Shown: positions 22,869 to 34,462 of the stretch, in pieces
Layout: the number at the start of each line of letters is the position of its first letter
Numbering within the stretch: position 1 is the stretch's first letter
From: Prinsepia uniflora
Taxonomy: Eukaryota > Streptophyta > Magnoliopsida > Rosales > Rosaceae
Reading direction: 5' to 3'
Length of the DNA stretch: 64,000 nt
Assembly: GCA_032719365.1 (NCBI GenBank)
Contig: CM064871.1
Coordinates: forward strand, 67,319,586-67,383,585
Position numbers and translations under genes: made by a program
The notes under the pieces: generated by a model
The model's input: only the letters and a program-made list of their open reading frames with translations
Told to the model about the DNA's origin: nothing
Database searches by the model: none

Positions 22869-24295
22869 AACGACCCAGAAATTTAAAAAAAAAATAAAAA
22901 AAAAATGTAAAAATGACAGTTTTGCCCATATAAGTTCAAATTGTTGACTTTTTTACCTAGACATATTTTGGTTGATTAATGAGAACAGTTACGTAGGCCT
23001 CAAAATTCTGATTCCGTAGACAAGTAGCATATCAAAATTGGAGCTCGATTGACAATAACATGGGTCAATAGAGATGAAGGGCATTTTGGTAATTTTGGTA
23101 CAAAGGGTAATTTAGTAATTTTGCACAAGAGATAAGGTGATGTTTACACTTGTCTAGAACTCTCATGTATCTTCCTTGTTGCACTGATCTACCCTTGGGG
23201 GTATTATATATATATATATATGGGGTTGATGTTTTGAGTGAAAACCACCTAACCCGTGAGCAAGCAAACCCAAAACCATATCAGGAGCCATTAGGTGAGC
23301 AGAGAAAGAGAGGGTCAACAACGAAGAAGAAAGAGAGAGAATAAGAGAATAAGATAGATATAAAAACTTCATACCCGAAGGCCCAAAAACAAACCCGAGA
23401 AAGAGAAATTCATGGTTGAAAGCCACCATTGAGCTTTTGACAAGAAAGCTCGAAACCAAGTCTAGTAATAGTCCATGCAGTCTCTTATAATCATTTTGAG
23501 ATATAAGGGAAGGAGTTTGGATGCAGAGAAGCCTGAAAACCGAAGGGTGATAATTAAACAAGTTTCAGAAGTTTGGGTGACAATTACAGATAAAGCTTTC
23601 ATATTTTTAAGGACATAGAACTCTTCTTATGTTAGTTTAGAGCGGATTGGACGTGGAAGGGATGAAAAAGAAAAAACAATGACGAGTTTAGGGACAGGTT
23701 AGGGTGGTTGGGTCGGGAGACCTGAAACTAGACAATCGAGTGAAAGAGATGATGAATAGTGACTAGCGTGTGGCCACCATGCACAGGGGAGAGTGGCGGT
23801 GCATGGGGGGTCGTGATCCATGTCTCGATTTTCGGTCAACTTACTTTTTCATGTTTTCGATGTTACGAATCCAACGGTACAATTTTCGAGACGAACTGAC
23901 ATCTTCTCGGAGAATTTTTGACTGTCTGAAGGTTTATGTGTTATTTTAAAATCGTTTAAAATCCAAAAATTTTGAGTTATTAAAGTATGAAGTTATTTGG
24001 GATGGTTAGTGACTCTTAGAAGTGATTTATGACAGGTGGTAGAGGTTTCGAAAATTACAGAGAAGTGATAGGACGTTAAATCAACATTATTTTATACCCT
24101 TATACTTGACTTTTAATATTAAAATATTAAATAATTAGATAAAATAATTTATTTTGTGATTTTTCTGTTTAAATAAATAAAGTTTGTAATTTGGAGCGTT
24201 TTGGCGAAAGAATCGTCCCGATCGGAATTATAACGAAGAAATTATGGATGAAATTCGATTGAATTATATTTTTAATTAATTTTGATTTTTGCAAA

Positions 24296-24852
24296 GCCCA
24301 AATTAACTCAGCCCATTTTCTTTTCTTTTGTGCAGCCCAATTTAATTGATTCAAACTAAAAACCGGCCCATGTCAGCAGGCCCAAGTCCATGTGCATCTG
24401 ATCCAGCCCGCTCCATCCAGCCAGGCCCGCGCCAGACCCAAATGCCCAGGCCCGTGTCGCCAAGCCCGAAATTCCAGCCCATGCGCGAATACAGCCCAGG
24501 CCGCGTCATTTCTTTCCCTCAGCCCAGCAGGCTCGCGACCCGATCCACTGCACCAATCCATCTGTGCAGCCCAGTTGCACTGATCCACGTAAGCCCGTAC
24601 GCCAGTCACCAACTTGTACAACCCACCTGCTCCAGTCCAGTCATCCAGCCCGTACAAACCTTCCCAGACTGCATTCAGCCCATCACGCGTGCTCTTGTGC
24701 ATCAGGCCACCAAACCACCCGAGCAGCCCAACTGCTCTGATTTTCCTGCTGCAACCTAACCCAGCCCATCACGCCAAAGCCTGCAACTTCTCCAGCCGTA
24801 CGGCCTGCTCACCAGCCCACAAACCCAACTACTCATCAACAGCAGCAGCCCA
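24296..24852 (+). promoter_or_regulatory. GCCCA-rich (site II-like) stretch upstream of the E4 TATA box
   Basis: At least 15 GCCCA motifs, often CAGCCCA or GGCCCA, in about 560 bp ending about 150 bp before the TATA box. TGGGCC/T (GCCCA core) is the known site II motif bound by TCP factors. The 137-codon open frame across it (24346-24759) is a Pro/Ser/Gln by-product of the repeat. Confidence 0.5.
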
Positions 24853-24999
24853 ACAGCTCCATTTTCTCCTATTTCTCATATTTTTCAGCCACAAATTAAT
24901 TCCAAACCTTACCTAATTTCATCATTAAACATCATTGTTCATAATTAGTCATCATTTCATTTTCTTTTATTTTATTTGTTTTTAGTAGCTTTTTCCTCC

Positions 25000-25007
25000 T
25001 ATAAATA
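25000..25007 (+). promoter_or_regulatory. TATA box of LTR E4
   Basis: TATAAATA in the context CCTATAAATAGG, preceded by the GCCCA-rich stretch and followed by a long leader-like region with no Met-rich frame. Confidence 0.6.
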
Positions 25008-25428
25008 GGAGTTCATTTTCACTTGAAAAAAGGACTTTGTCTGGAGAGAGAGCTCCAAAACACAAAATTGTATCCTTCCTTTAGAAATATCAAGACTAGT
25101 ATTTCCGTTGCAATTCTTGAGTTTAAGTTTGCATTCTCGTGTTTATTCATCCATCTTCATAAGGTTTCTTCTGCTGTCAGAAAATCTTATGAATAACATT
25201 TCATGTTTATTCCATCCATTTTCGGAATCACAAGCTTTCTTGGATTCCAAAGGTGTAACTTGTTCTTTCCTTTGCTTAAACTCTCATTGTTGTTTCGGTT
25301 TTATTTTCCTTAGTTCAACATTTTTGTGGGTGTTTTCTTTCTAACTTTTGCAGACAAGGATATTATTATAATGTGTTCTACTTCTCAAACTTCATTTACT
25401 TCATACATTTGAGTGCTTAAGCTTCAAA

Positions 25429-25570
25429 TTTATACTAAGTGTTTATGACCGCGTTTCGGTGCACTTAGTATAAAATTGAAGAGATTTAAATGTTTAATAC
25501 ACATTCAAATCATAAACATTGGGTTAATCAATTTATAAGTGTTTATGACCGCGTTTCGGTGCATTTATAA
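25429..25570 (+). other. Twin hairpins with identical 20-nt loop in E4
   Basis: First: 13-bp perfect stem 25429-25441 / 25462-25474. Second: 9-bp stem 25533-25541 / 25562-25570 with one G.T pair. The stems differ in sequence, but the loops (25442-25461 and 25542-25561) are identical and contain an inner ACCG...CGGT inverted repeat. Confidence 0.85.
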
Positions 25571-25603
25571 TGTTTAAAAAATGTATGCATGAGTGAGATG
25601 GTG

Positions 25604-28096
25604 TGTAAGGACCCGTCCCGAATATCGGGATTGAATATTAATTAATTATGATTTAGAATGACTAATCGGGGATTAGTTGAGTGAAATCGGACGAAACGTG
25701 CAAATGACCGTTTTGCCCATAGCGTGGGCAAAATGTTGACTTTTAGTTCGGGCGGTCAAACGGACTTTGACCAATGACGGTGACGTAGTTCGGGACGTCA
25801 CGAGTTCATAAACAGGTGGCACGTTCGATTCCGACATTCGTAGAGAAAGTTATGATGTTCGGAAGTTGAGGGGTATTTTGGTAATTTGGCATAGTAGGGG
25901 CCAAATGTTGACTTTTTGATCGGGAGGTCCGATGGACGAGGGCCAAGGACCGTTACGTAGGTCTCGTCGATACGAATCCAACAACAGGCGGCATGCCAAA
26001 ATCGGAGATTCGACGACGAAGTTATGGTCACGGAATCGGGCTCGATTAATCGAACGAACCGGGAATAAAATAATATTTTAATATGAACAGTACCCGGTGA
26101 CTGAACACACTTGGATGAGTGACAAGTGTCACTCATCCCTTAAAATCAGGCACAAAACATGGATCCATGATTTTGGGGGAGACCTAATTATTATGTTTTA
26201 TTATATTAAATTAATTAATTAATCTTAATTTCCATTAATCTCTTCTGTTTTCTTAAACCGTGTACAACCATAATATCATTTTCTCCCAACCTCCATTTCT
26301 CTCCCATTTTTGAACCAGAGACTGAGGAACTAAGAGATTTTCGAAACTGAGTTGAATGGGGAAAACACGAGGGATTGAGGGAAGCTAGAAACTGAGAATC
26401 GAAGGTTTGGAAATTTTGGGGGGGAAATCGGATTTTAAACCATGAGCTACGGGGATCGAAATTGAGACGAGTGGAACCAGATCAAAAACGAGAGGAATCG
26501 AGGCCGAATTGGCTCTGAACGGGCCTGGTAACAGAGAGCATGAGTCGAGGTTGAGTCGTGATCATTGAGGGATCAAACGACTCAATTGATGGAGGGAAAC
26601 TGTTTATCTTAGTCCATTGATGCTTCTGGGTTCATCAATTGGGAGAAATCAGTGGCCATTGTGGAAATTCCATGATTGCACAGTACCCAGGTGTTCTTCG
26701 TGTTCATCATCGAATTGATGGGTTTTAGGTAAGTGATCGTGCAATTGAGTTTACAGACCTTTAATTTAAGTTAAAACGAAGCTAACTAAATGATCAATTG
26801 GAAGGTTTAAGGCTGAATTGATGGACATTGAACCGGGTCTGATCGCGGGTTGAATGGCCCGTTTTACAGACAAACGGGTTGAGACGACAGCACTGTAGCT
26901 GGCGCGTGGGTTTCACGTGCAGCCACCCACAGTGGCGCGTGGGGGCGCGTCCGGCCTAGTCTCAAGGTGAGGTCAACATGACTTTTGATCCTCTCAGTGT
27001 AACGAACATTTTGACGTTGATTTTGAGGAAATCGGATATTGTTTCGATAATGTTCCGCGTATCCGAAGTTTTGTTTTACGTTTAAAATACGTATTTAAAT
27101 TCCGGAAAAATTGGGGAAAATTATATGAAGTATTTTGAGATGTTAGTAACCCTCATTAATGATTTTGGACAGGAATTGTGATTCCCAGAAATTACGGAAA
27201 AACGTACAGCTCGAAAACGGACCGTTTTGGACGGTGTGTGTGAGTGGACTTTGTTTTCTAACCGTGATGCATGCATATATGATTTTAATGCCTTATTATA
27301 TGATTTTATATGCTTGGGCATGATTTATGTTTCAATCCGGTAATTTCTCGGTTTTATGATTATTATATTATTATTTTGGGCGATTTTCGAGAAATTACGA
27401 AATTTGGTAAAAATGATGTTTGAACTTGGTTTGTGAGTCCGGGATTAAAATTGGTTGGAAATAATGTGTGGACTCGGATTATGAGTCATGGATTGAGAAT
27501 GATGTTGTGACTCGGGAATGAGTCAAGGATTTCGTGGATTTACGTGAAAATGGCAACGGAGGTTGCAACGCATGGATTTGCGTGATAATGTTATTTTGGG
27601 CATGAGAACCCAAGTGAATAGTGATTTTGACTCGGATTTGGAGGCATTTGTGAAATTGTGAAATTAATGATTTATTGGGATTTTATGATTATTTTAATCA
27701 GTCTTTCGGGCACGTTTTACGAGGAATGTGCAAATGATGTTTTGGGCTAGGCCCGGAGTCTAAATGATTTCTAAAATGATATTTTGACTTGGTTGGTGAG
27801 TCAATGATGATTTCCGGATTATTCTATTGATTTAAATGTGATTTTAACGGTTTATGTGTAATTTTGGGCTTGAGACCCAGTTGAGAATGATCTTGACTTG
27901 GTATGAAGTCAAGATTTGATTGAAATGTTTTGGGATGTAATTCCCGGGATGGTTTTCATTGTGATTGTGATATTCCCAGACGGTCGGTGCTTGGGGGGAT
28001 TACCCAGACGACCGGAGCTTGGGGGATGTGATTGTAGGATCGGGAGTTGATCCTATGGTAGTCAGCTTCTCGGATGAGACTGAGCCTGGATGTACC
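25604..28096 (+). repeat. 5' LTR of E2, left part
   Basis: Starts TGTAAGGACCCGTCCC. It matches 41300 to about 43795 of the 3' LTR with scattered substitutions and a 6-bp indel. It includes an array of short inverted repeats at 27420-27950. It ends at the E3 insertion point in GATGTACC. Confidence 0.9.
27420..27950 (+). repeat. Array of short inverted repeats in E2 5' LTR
   Basis: Examples: GACTCGGGAATGAGTC (27509-27524), GCAACGGAGGTTGC (27553-27566) and TTGACTT...AAGTCAA (27893-27912). They occupy the same LTR region as the GGGCC hairpin arrays of E1 and E3 but have different arm sequences. The 3' LTR copy is about 43120-43625. Confidence 0.75.
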
Positions 28097-31000
28097 TGTA
28101 ACGACCCGTCCCGAATTCCGGGATTAGATTAGTCACTAATCTTGATTAGCGAGGTTGAACGGTGGTTAGTAGGGCGGAATCGGACAAATTGTGCAAAATG
28201 ACCGTTTTGCCCCTGGTCGTGGGCAAAATGTTGACTTTTTGTTCGGGTGGTCAAATGGACTTTGACCGATGACCGTGACGTAGTTCGGGACGTCACGAGT
28301 TCATAGACAGGTGGCACGTTCGATTCCGACATTCGTAGAGAAAGTTATGGTGTTCGGAAGTTGAGGGGTATTTTGGTAATTAGGCTTGTTAGGGGCCAAA
28401 TGTTGACTTTTTGATCGGGAGGTCCGATGGACGAAGGCCAAGGACCGTTACGTAGGTATCGTCGATACGAATCCAACGACAGGCGGCATGCCGAAATCGG
28501 AGATTCGACGACGAAGTTATGGTCAAGGACGTAAAACGCGATTAACCGAGACTCGGAATAAAATAATAATATTTAAATAGGTGAACAGTAACTGACGAAT
28601 CTGGACCCTTGGATGTAGTCCACATGTCACTCATCCCCACCTTCCCTAAAATCTGGATCCTTGTTGGCCATTGGATTATTTAATCCATTTTCTCCCCTTA
28701 AATCCTCACCATCCATTCAAACCTCAGATTAAATCTGGGCCCTTGATCTCATCTCTTTCTTCCCTTCATCTACTGATCACACTCATCCCTCTCACTCTGT
28801 TCTTTCTCCCACCCGAAACACATACGCACACAACCTACATGAACCACCTCACCAATCTCTTCTGTGTTGGTGTGTGAGTGAGATGAGCTGCACGGTGAGG
28901 CATGAGAGACGGCGGGGGGACGACGGAGACGGCGGAGACGACGGCGGCAAAACAAAAACAGAGGAGCAAAAATGCAGAATTTGGAAGATCGTTATGGACT
29001 GGCTTTTGATCGCTTTAGAGGGATGTATGATGTTCCTGGAGTCGAGCTAGGCATGCTGGTGGCCACGGCGGTAGCCACGGCGGCGAGGTAAGCCTCGAAC
29101 CCGTGAGTTCGTTTCGGGTATAAAAATGGCAGCTTGAGTTTTACGGTGTGTTAATCAGTCTAGTGACCAGGATGTTGATCTTGGGGATGAAACGAGTTGG
29201 TAGGGACCGTTTTCGAGGAGAATGGTGGTTGGAACTGGGAGCAGTCGACGGTGGAGTTTTGGCCGTGAGCTTCTCGATCGAGGAGGTACAATCTAGACGT
29301 GTTTTCTAGTTTTTAATTCCACAGAACCCTTAGTTTAACTTGGACGATCTTGTAGGAACAAACAGAACTGAAAATGGTCGAGAAATGGCGGAGAACCAGT
29401 CGGGTTGGGCCGCGGGTCACGGTGACCCGTTTATCAGAGAAACGGGTTTGAACGGTGACACTGTTCACGGCGCGTGAGTTTCACGCGCAGCCACTCACGG
29501 CGGCGCGTGACGGCGCGTGGGCACGAATCTCGAGGTGAGGTCAACATGACTTTTAATCCATTCGATGTAACGGACATTTTGGGATTGGTTTCGTGTCGAT
29601 CGGACACCGTCTCGATAGTGTTCGGGATGTCCGAAGGTTTTAAATTAAGTTTAAAAATAAGTAAAAATTCGGGAAAATTACGGGACTTTGATAGGATGTT
29701 AATAATGAGGTTAGTGACCCTCTAATGTGATTTGGACAGGATTGGGAGTCCCGGTGATAGTGGTGTGGCCGGGAGGGCCGGTGGCACGCGTATCGAGGCA
29801 CACGGTTAAAACGGTCTGTGAGTGGACTTTGGTTTTATAAATTCTATGCATGCTTAAATGTTTTACATGGATTATGATTGTGATTGTATGATGTTGGTTT
29901 GGTTGTTGGTAAATTGTACGGTTTCACGTATTTCGAGGCGATTTACGTGCTTGCACGTAAATCGAGGTTTTCCGGTTTTACATGGAATTTCCATATTTAT
30001 GACTTGGATATAATGTGATGAAATGGTTTTGAAATTGGAAATATGAACTCGGGCTTGAGGCCCAATTATGTTGGAAATTTCGGACTTGGAGTCCATTTGA
30101 AATCGGGCCGGGGGCCCAGTTGGTTAATGAAATCGGGCCAGGGGCCCAGTTGGTATGAAATCGGGCTGAGACCCATTTGAGTTATGTTATCGGGCCAGGG
30201 GCCCAGTTGATTTACGAATTCGGGCCGTAGGCCCAGTGGGTTTATAAGTCGGGCTGTGGGCCCAGTTGGTTTACAAATCGGGCCGTGGGCCTAGTGGTTC
30301 ATAAAATCGGGCATGAGGCCCAGTTGGATAATAAATGTGATTTCGGGTCAGGGACCCTATATTTAATAATTGTGATTTTGGGTCAGGGACCCTAAATGGA
30401 ATTATGTGGTTTTATGAAAATTTCGGGCAGGGCCCAATGGTAATAATGTGATAAAAGGATTAAATAAAACTGTTTTCCATATACCATCTGGATACAAGAA
30501 TATATGATGGTCTCCTCCAGATGTCTGGGACACTGGGGAAGTCACGGTGCATTGCCTGCGAGGGGTCATTATACGGAGCAGCCGGACCGTATGATGACTC
30601 AGGAGCAGGATTGCTATGATTGACGTCAGGGACGTCAGACATCAGGGATGTCAGATATATGGACCCGGAGAGACCCCGGGCAGCACGCGTAGCTTATGAA
30701 ACCGTGAGATATGACGTCAGGGACGTCTAGCGTCTGGGACACTAAGCATCTGGGATGCTGGTGATGGTAATGGTAAAATATGGATTAATGAATAAAATGG
30801 CTTATTGGTTGGATATGTGTTATGTGGTAAAAATGGATTATTGGTTATGAAATGGTATGTAGGGTCGGGGACCCTAAATGGTTTTGGATTTTGAATTGAT
30901 GTTCATTTATGGTCGTGGGTGGTGACCCACATGGTTTTAATATGTATGGTGGTGGTATTCCACAGTTTTGGGCTGAGTTCCCACACTTGGTTTTTGGTTA

Positions 31001-31351
31001 ACGGTTTTTGGGCTAAGGCCCTAAGGGCTCGGTTGAGCAAACGTTTTGGTTACTGGTTTTTGTGGCATGCATACGTTTTTATTGGAGGGCATAAATGTCT
31101 TATAAATGTATTTGATGAACTTACTGGTTTTTGTCCACTCACAGCTTTTGGTTTTAATGCCCTTCAGGTTGATCACGGATGCGATTGCAGCAGAGACTGG
31201 GACATTGCACACCTCCTCCATCGATCCTTGCGCACTCTGGATGCCCTGTTTGGGCAGTGGCTCTTGGTCATCCTTTGTCTGACACCCCTTGTTGGACGGG
31301 AGCAGGGCATATTCCATGGTAATCCCGGGGGGATTGGGATGGGTCCTGTCA
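28097..31351 (+). repeat. 5' LTR of E3
   Basis: 3255 bp, TGTAACGACCCGTCCC ... GGGTCCTGTCA. It contains the GGCGCGTG family block near 29468-29520 and the hairpin-unit array 30053-30370. Confidence 0.93.
30053..30370 (+). repeat. Hairpin-unit array in E3 5' LTR
   Basis: About 11 units of about 25-35 bp, with stems such as GGGCC/GGCCC, GGGTC/GACCC and GGACT-TGG-AGTCC (30082-30094). The duplicate array in the 3' LTR is 36419-36736. Confidence 0.88.
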
Positions 31352-31354
31352 ACT

Positions 31355-31367
31355 TGGTATCAGAGCA
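31355..31367 (+). other. Primer-binding site of E3
   Basis: TGGTATCAGAGCA, three bases after the 5' LTR; initiator tRNA-Met type. Confidence 0.92.
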
Positions 31368-34300
31368 CGGTTGCTCTTTTGTGTGCGCAGGTCGAGGGTG
31401 TGATGTCTCTTTGGGCTGCAATTCGTTATCAACCTGATAGATAGTTTTTGGGTTTGGATAGTGGATGGAGTGTGATTGGCCCGATACGCCGTGCGTTAAT
31501 GTGATTCGACCCAAGTGGGGTTGATTGTGGTGAACTGGTATAGTGGGGCTGTCGGTTCGGTCATGTGATATTGGATTGTTGTGCTGCTAGGTGCAGCTAG
31601 GTTCGGGGAACCTCATGTGAGTAATGGCTTAAAAATGTGAATCCTTGTGGTGGTTTCTAGTGTGAGGGATGTTGGTTCATCGGAGTTGGCCGATGACCTA
31701 ATGGTGGAACCCACGTTGATGGGATGGTAGGATTGGATTTGACGTCTATTCGATGTCAGGACCGCGGGGTCGGTCAGGTTGTGGATTTTATATTACGGAA
31801 AACTGTTTGGTTCGGTTGAACCATAGGGTGTGATTGTGGAACCCTAGTATTAAAAAGGTAAACCTTAATTGTGGCTAGTGGATGAGAACTTGTGCTGCGA
31901 CGAGCGACTGAGGTCATGGATGACCATGTGGATGGCTCTGGTGAGTTTAGGCAGAACTATGGGATTCGATGTACGAATACGGTTCTGAGATAAATTATGG
32001 AATCCCGTGTTGGATCGGGTATTGATGTGATGTGTGGATGCGGATCTCGATAGCAATGACAGTTAGTCGGAAGTCATATGGAGATGACTGGCTATCGAGG
32101 GTAATCAGTGTGGTCATAATACTTGGGGATCAGGGGACGTTCAGGGAACGTTCATTTTCCTGATGTGGACTGTCAGAATAGTGGTACCCATAGTCGTGAG
32201 GTACGGGATCGTCGTTCCGTATGAACGGAGATCCAGGGTTGTCGTATTTGCACACGGTGTGCAGTATGGATGTTTGCGGGGTTGGTACTTTTGTGCTGAT
32301 ACTAGTGTTGTTGATAGAGTGTTGGTGCTGGTACTAGCGCTGGTGCTAGTGTCGGTAATGGTGTTGACGATGAGCCACAAGTTGGGGTGTGACTCCGTCA
32401 TGATGGACATATGTTCGGTCTTTGAGATTCGATAGTGGTTGAGTGATGGACTGGATGGGATCCAGATAAGACTGTGCTGTGTTGGGATAAGTCCCAATAG
32501 TGGTGAGATAACCAGTAAGGAGTGGATTAAAATGGTATAATTAAGACTTAAGAAATTTTGGGATGATTAGTGGATTTGGGGGAAATTTGTGTGATTTATG
32601 TGTTAATATCCCTAAAAAGTACATGGAAATGATTAAAACTGGAAAAGACGAGGAAAACCATTAGTGGTATAAAGGTAGGAATTTGTAATTGAGAACTTGG
32701 AAAACCGAGTGTTGAACCTGTAGTGGTCGGGATGTGCGAACGGAACAATAACGGATTGATTGTGGACACGGGGTTGTCCAAGTGAATTGAGGAGGTAGGA
32801 AGTCTAGTGGTTGGACTTGACGTCTTGTTGGGAGCATGTCTGTTTCCAACGTGGTTGGAACCTTAAATTCGAGAAGCGTTGTGATTGGGGAACGAGAAGT
32901 GGTTTTCGTTCTTGGTGATTGGTATTCCGAAGTCATTGGGGTTGACTTCTTGCTTTCTGCCCTGGCAGACATTGACTGTAGTTACCAGTACGTTGAGCGT
33001 GTATTGGTTGGTGGGCCCATGTGTGTTGTGAGGTCATTAGGAGGAGCTACGTGTTCGAAATTAGGTAAACGAGATTTCTCATTTTCTGCTTGGTGGCAGA
33101 CGATGTTGAGTACATGGCGTGGTGAGTGCAGTGAGTTTTGTTGCATCCACGTAGGATGAGTTTTGGCGTCATTGTGTTGGATCATCCTTGGTTTTTCCTA
33201 GGTGGAATGACAAGGATCGATACAAACTTGGGTATGTGAGTCGTAAACGGCGGGGTTGAACTTCTTTTCGAAGTGGGGCCCGTAGGGTATTCTACTCGGG
33301 TGAGTAGGTTTTCAAGGTAGTTGAATTTTGTCAACCTTAGACGTGTGGAGGTTGGATTGGCTTCCCTATGAAGTCAATCAAATGTATTGAACGGGTAACC
33401 GATAGGTTCGGTTTTGGTGTGTCTTGGTAAATGTGAACGAGATTTCGGGATTTGGAATCGAATTTCTGGGTGACGATTCAGGATTCGATTTTGGAACTTG
33501 AAATTATATTTCCGGATTTGGGTACGGAATGGTTATTCCAAATGCTAGCTTACGGAATAATGATTTCGGATTCGGATTTGGAAATGAGTTAAACTGTGAT
33601 GTCTGGGTTTGAATCCGGGATTTCTTACGAAATTGCGGATTCAGATTCGGAATTGGAACTAGATGTTGGGTGGAGTTTCGATTTGTCTCATGCTGGATTG
33701 GGCAAACGTACTCCATTATTGGAACGTGTTCGGCTATAACCTAGGTGGTTGTAGTCTGGTTATTAGGTAGATGTGTGTACTTCGTACTTGGTTCGAGGTA
33801 CAATATCGTGTAGACTTGTGATGTCTAGTTACGGTATACGGGATATACCCGAGGTGTGTCGGTGAACGTGTTGGTAGTCGGATTGGTTCCGATACCATGG
33901 GATTGGTTGTGGACCGGACATTACTATGCAATGGGTCATGGTAATTCCGATGTGTTTAATTACACACATGTCGTTTGAAAGGTCGGTAATCGTTTACTAA
34001 GTTAAGTACGTTGGTGGCATGTGTAGCCACGAGTGAGTCTCGTGTCAGTTTTCGACTGACAACAACTGTGTGGTGACAGTTTGTCAGGATGTGTCAACAT
34101 AGATTGTTGAGTGGGGTCAGCTGACTCCTAGTGGGAATGGGAAAGGAATCGTCGAGTTGTTGCGTAACGAGAGGGTTGATTTGACAAGTGGTGTCAAATT
34201 CGAAACAAGTAGTTTCAGTCATTCGACAGGGTCGAATGTAGTCGTTGCGTTTTGAGTATTAGTGGTACGTAGAGTGTAGACAAGTTTTGTCTAAGTAGTT

Positions 34301-34371
34301 GGTGTACGGGTGTACACGTGTTGCGTGGTCGATTCCACTTTCCGCGGGTGTTTGTGGAATCAGGGTAATCG

Positions 34372-34445
34372 AGTTTCGAGAGCGAAACTTATTAAGGAGG
34401 GAAGTACGTTGAGTTTAGATCGGTTGGAATTTCGAGGACGAAATT
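34372..34445 (+). other. Duplicated hairpin/PPT module of E3
   Basis: Two copies of the PPT-proximal hairpin: AGTTTCG-AGAG-CGAAACT (34372-34389) and AATTTCG-AGGA-CGAAATT (34428-34445). Each is followed by ATTAAGGAGGGAAG. Only the second PPT abuts the LTR. Confidence 0.85.
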
Positions 34446-34449
34446 TATT

Positions 34450-34462
34450 AAGGAGGGAAGGT
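34450..34462 (+). other. Polypurine tract of E3
   Basis: AAGGAGGGAAGGT immediately before the 3' LTR. Confidence 0.88.

Noticed and set aside
24346..24759. 137-codon Pro/Ser-rich frame in E4
   Set aside because: Product of repeated CAGCCCA words upstream of the TATA box; no start context or family match.
32163..32435. Leu/Val-repeat frame in the E3 interior
   Set aside because: Comes from a degenerate GTGCTGGTACTAGTG repeat; reading in other frames is equally open and E1/E2 equivalents are frameshifted.
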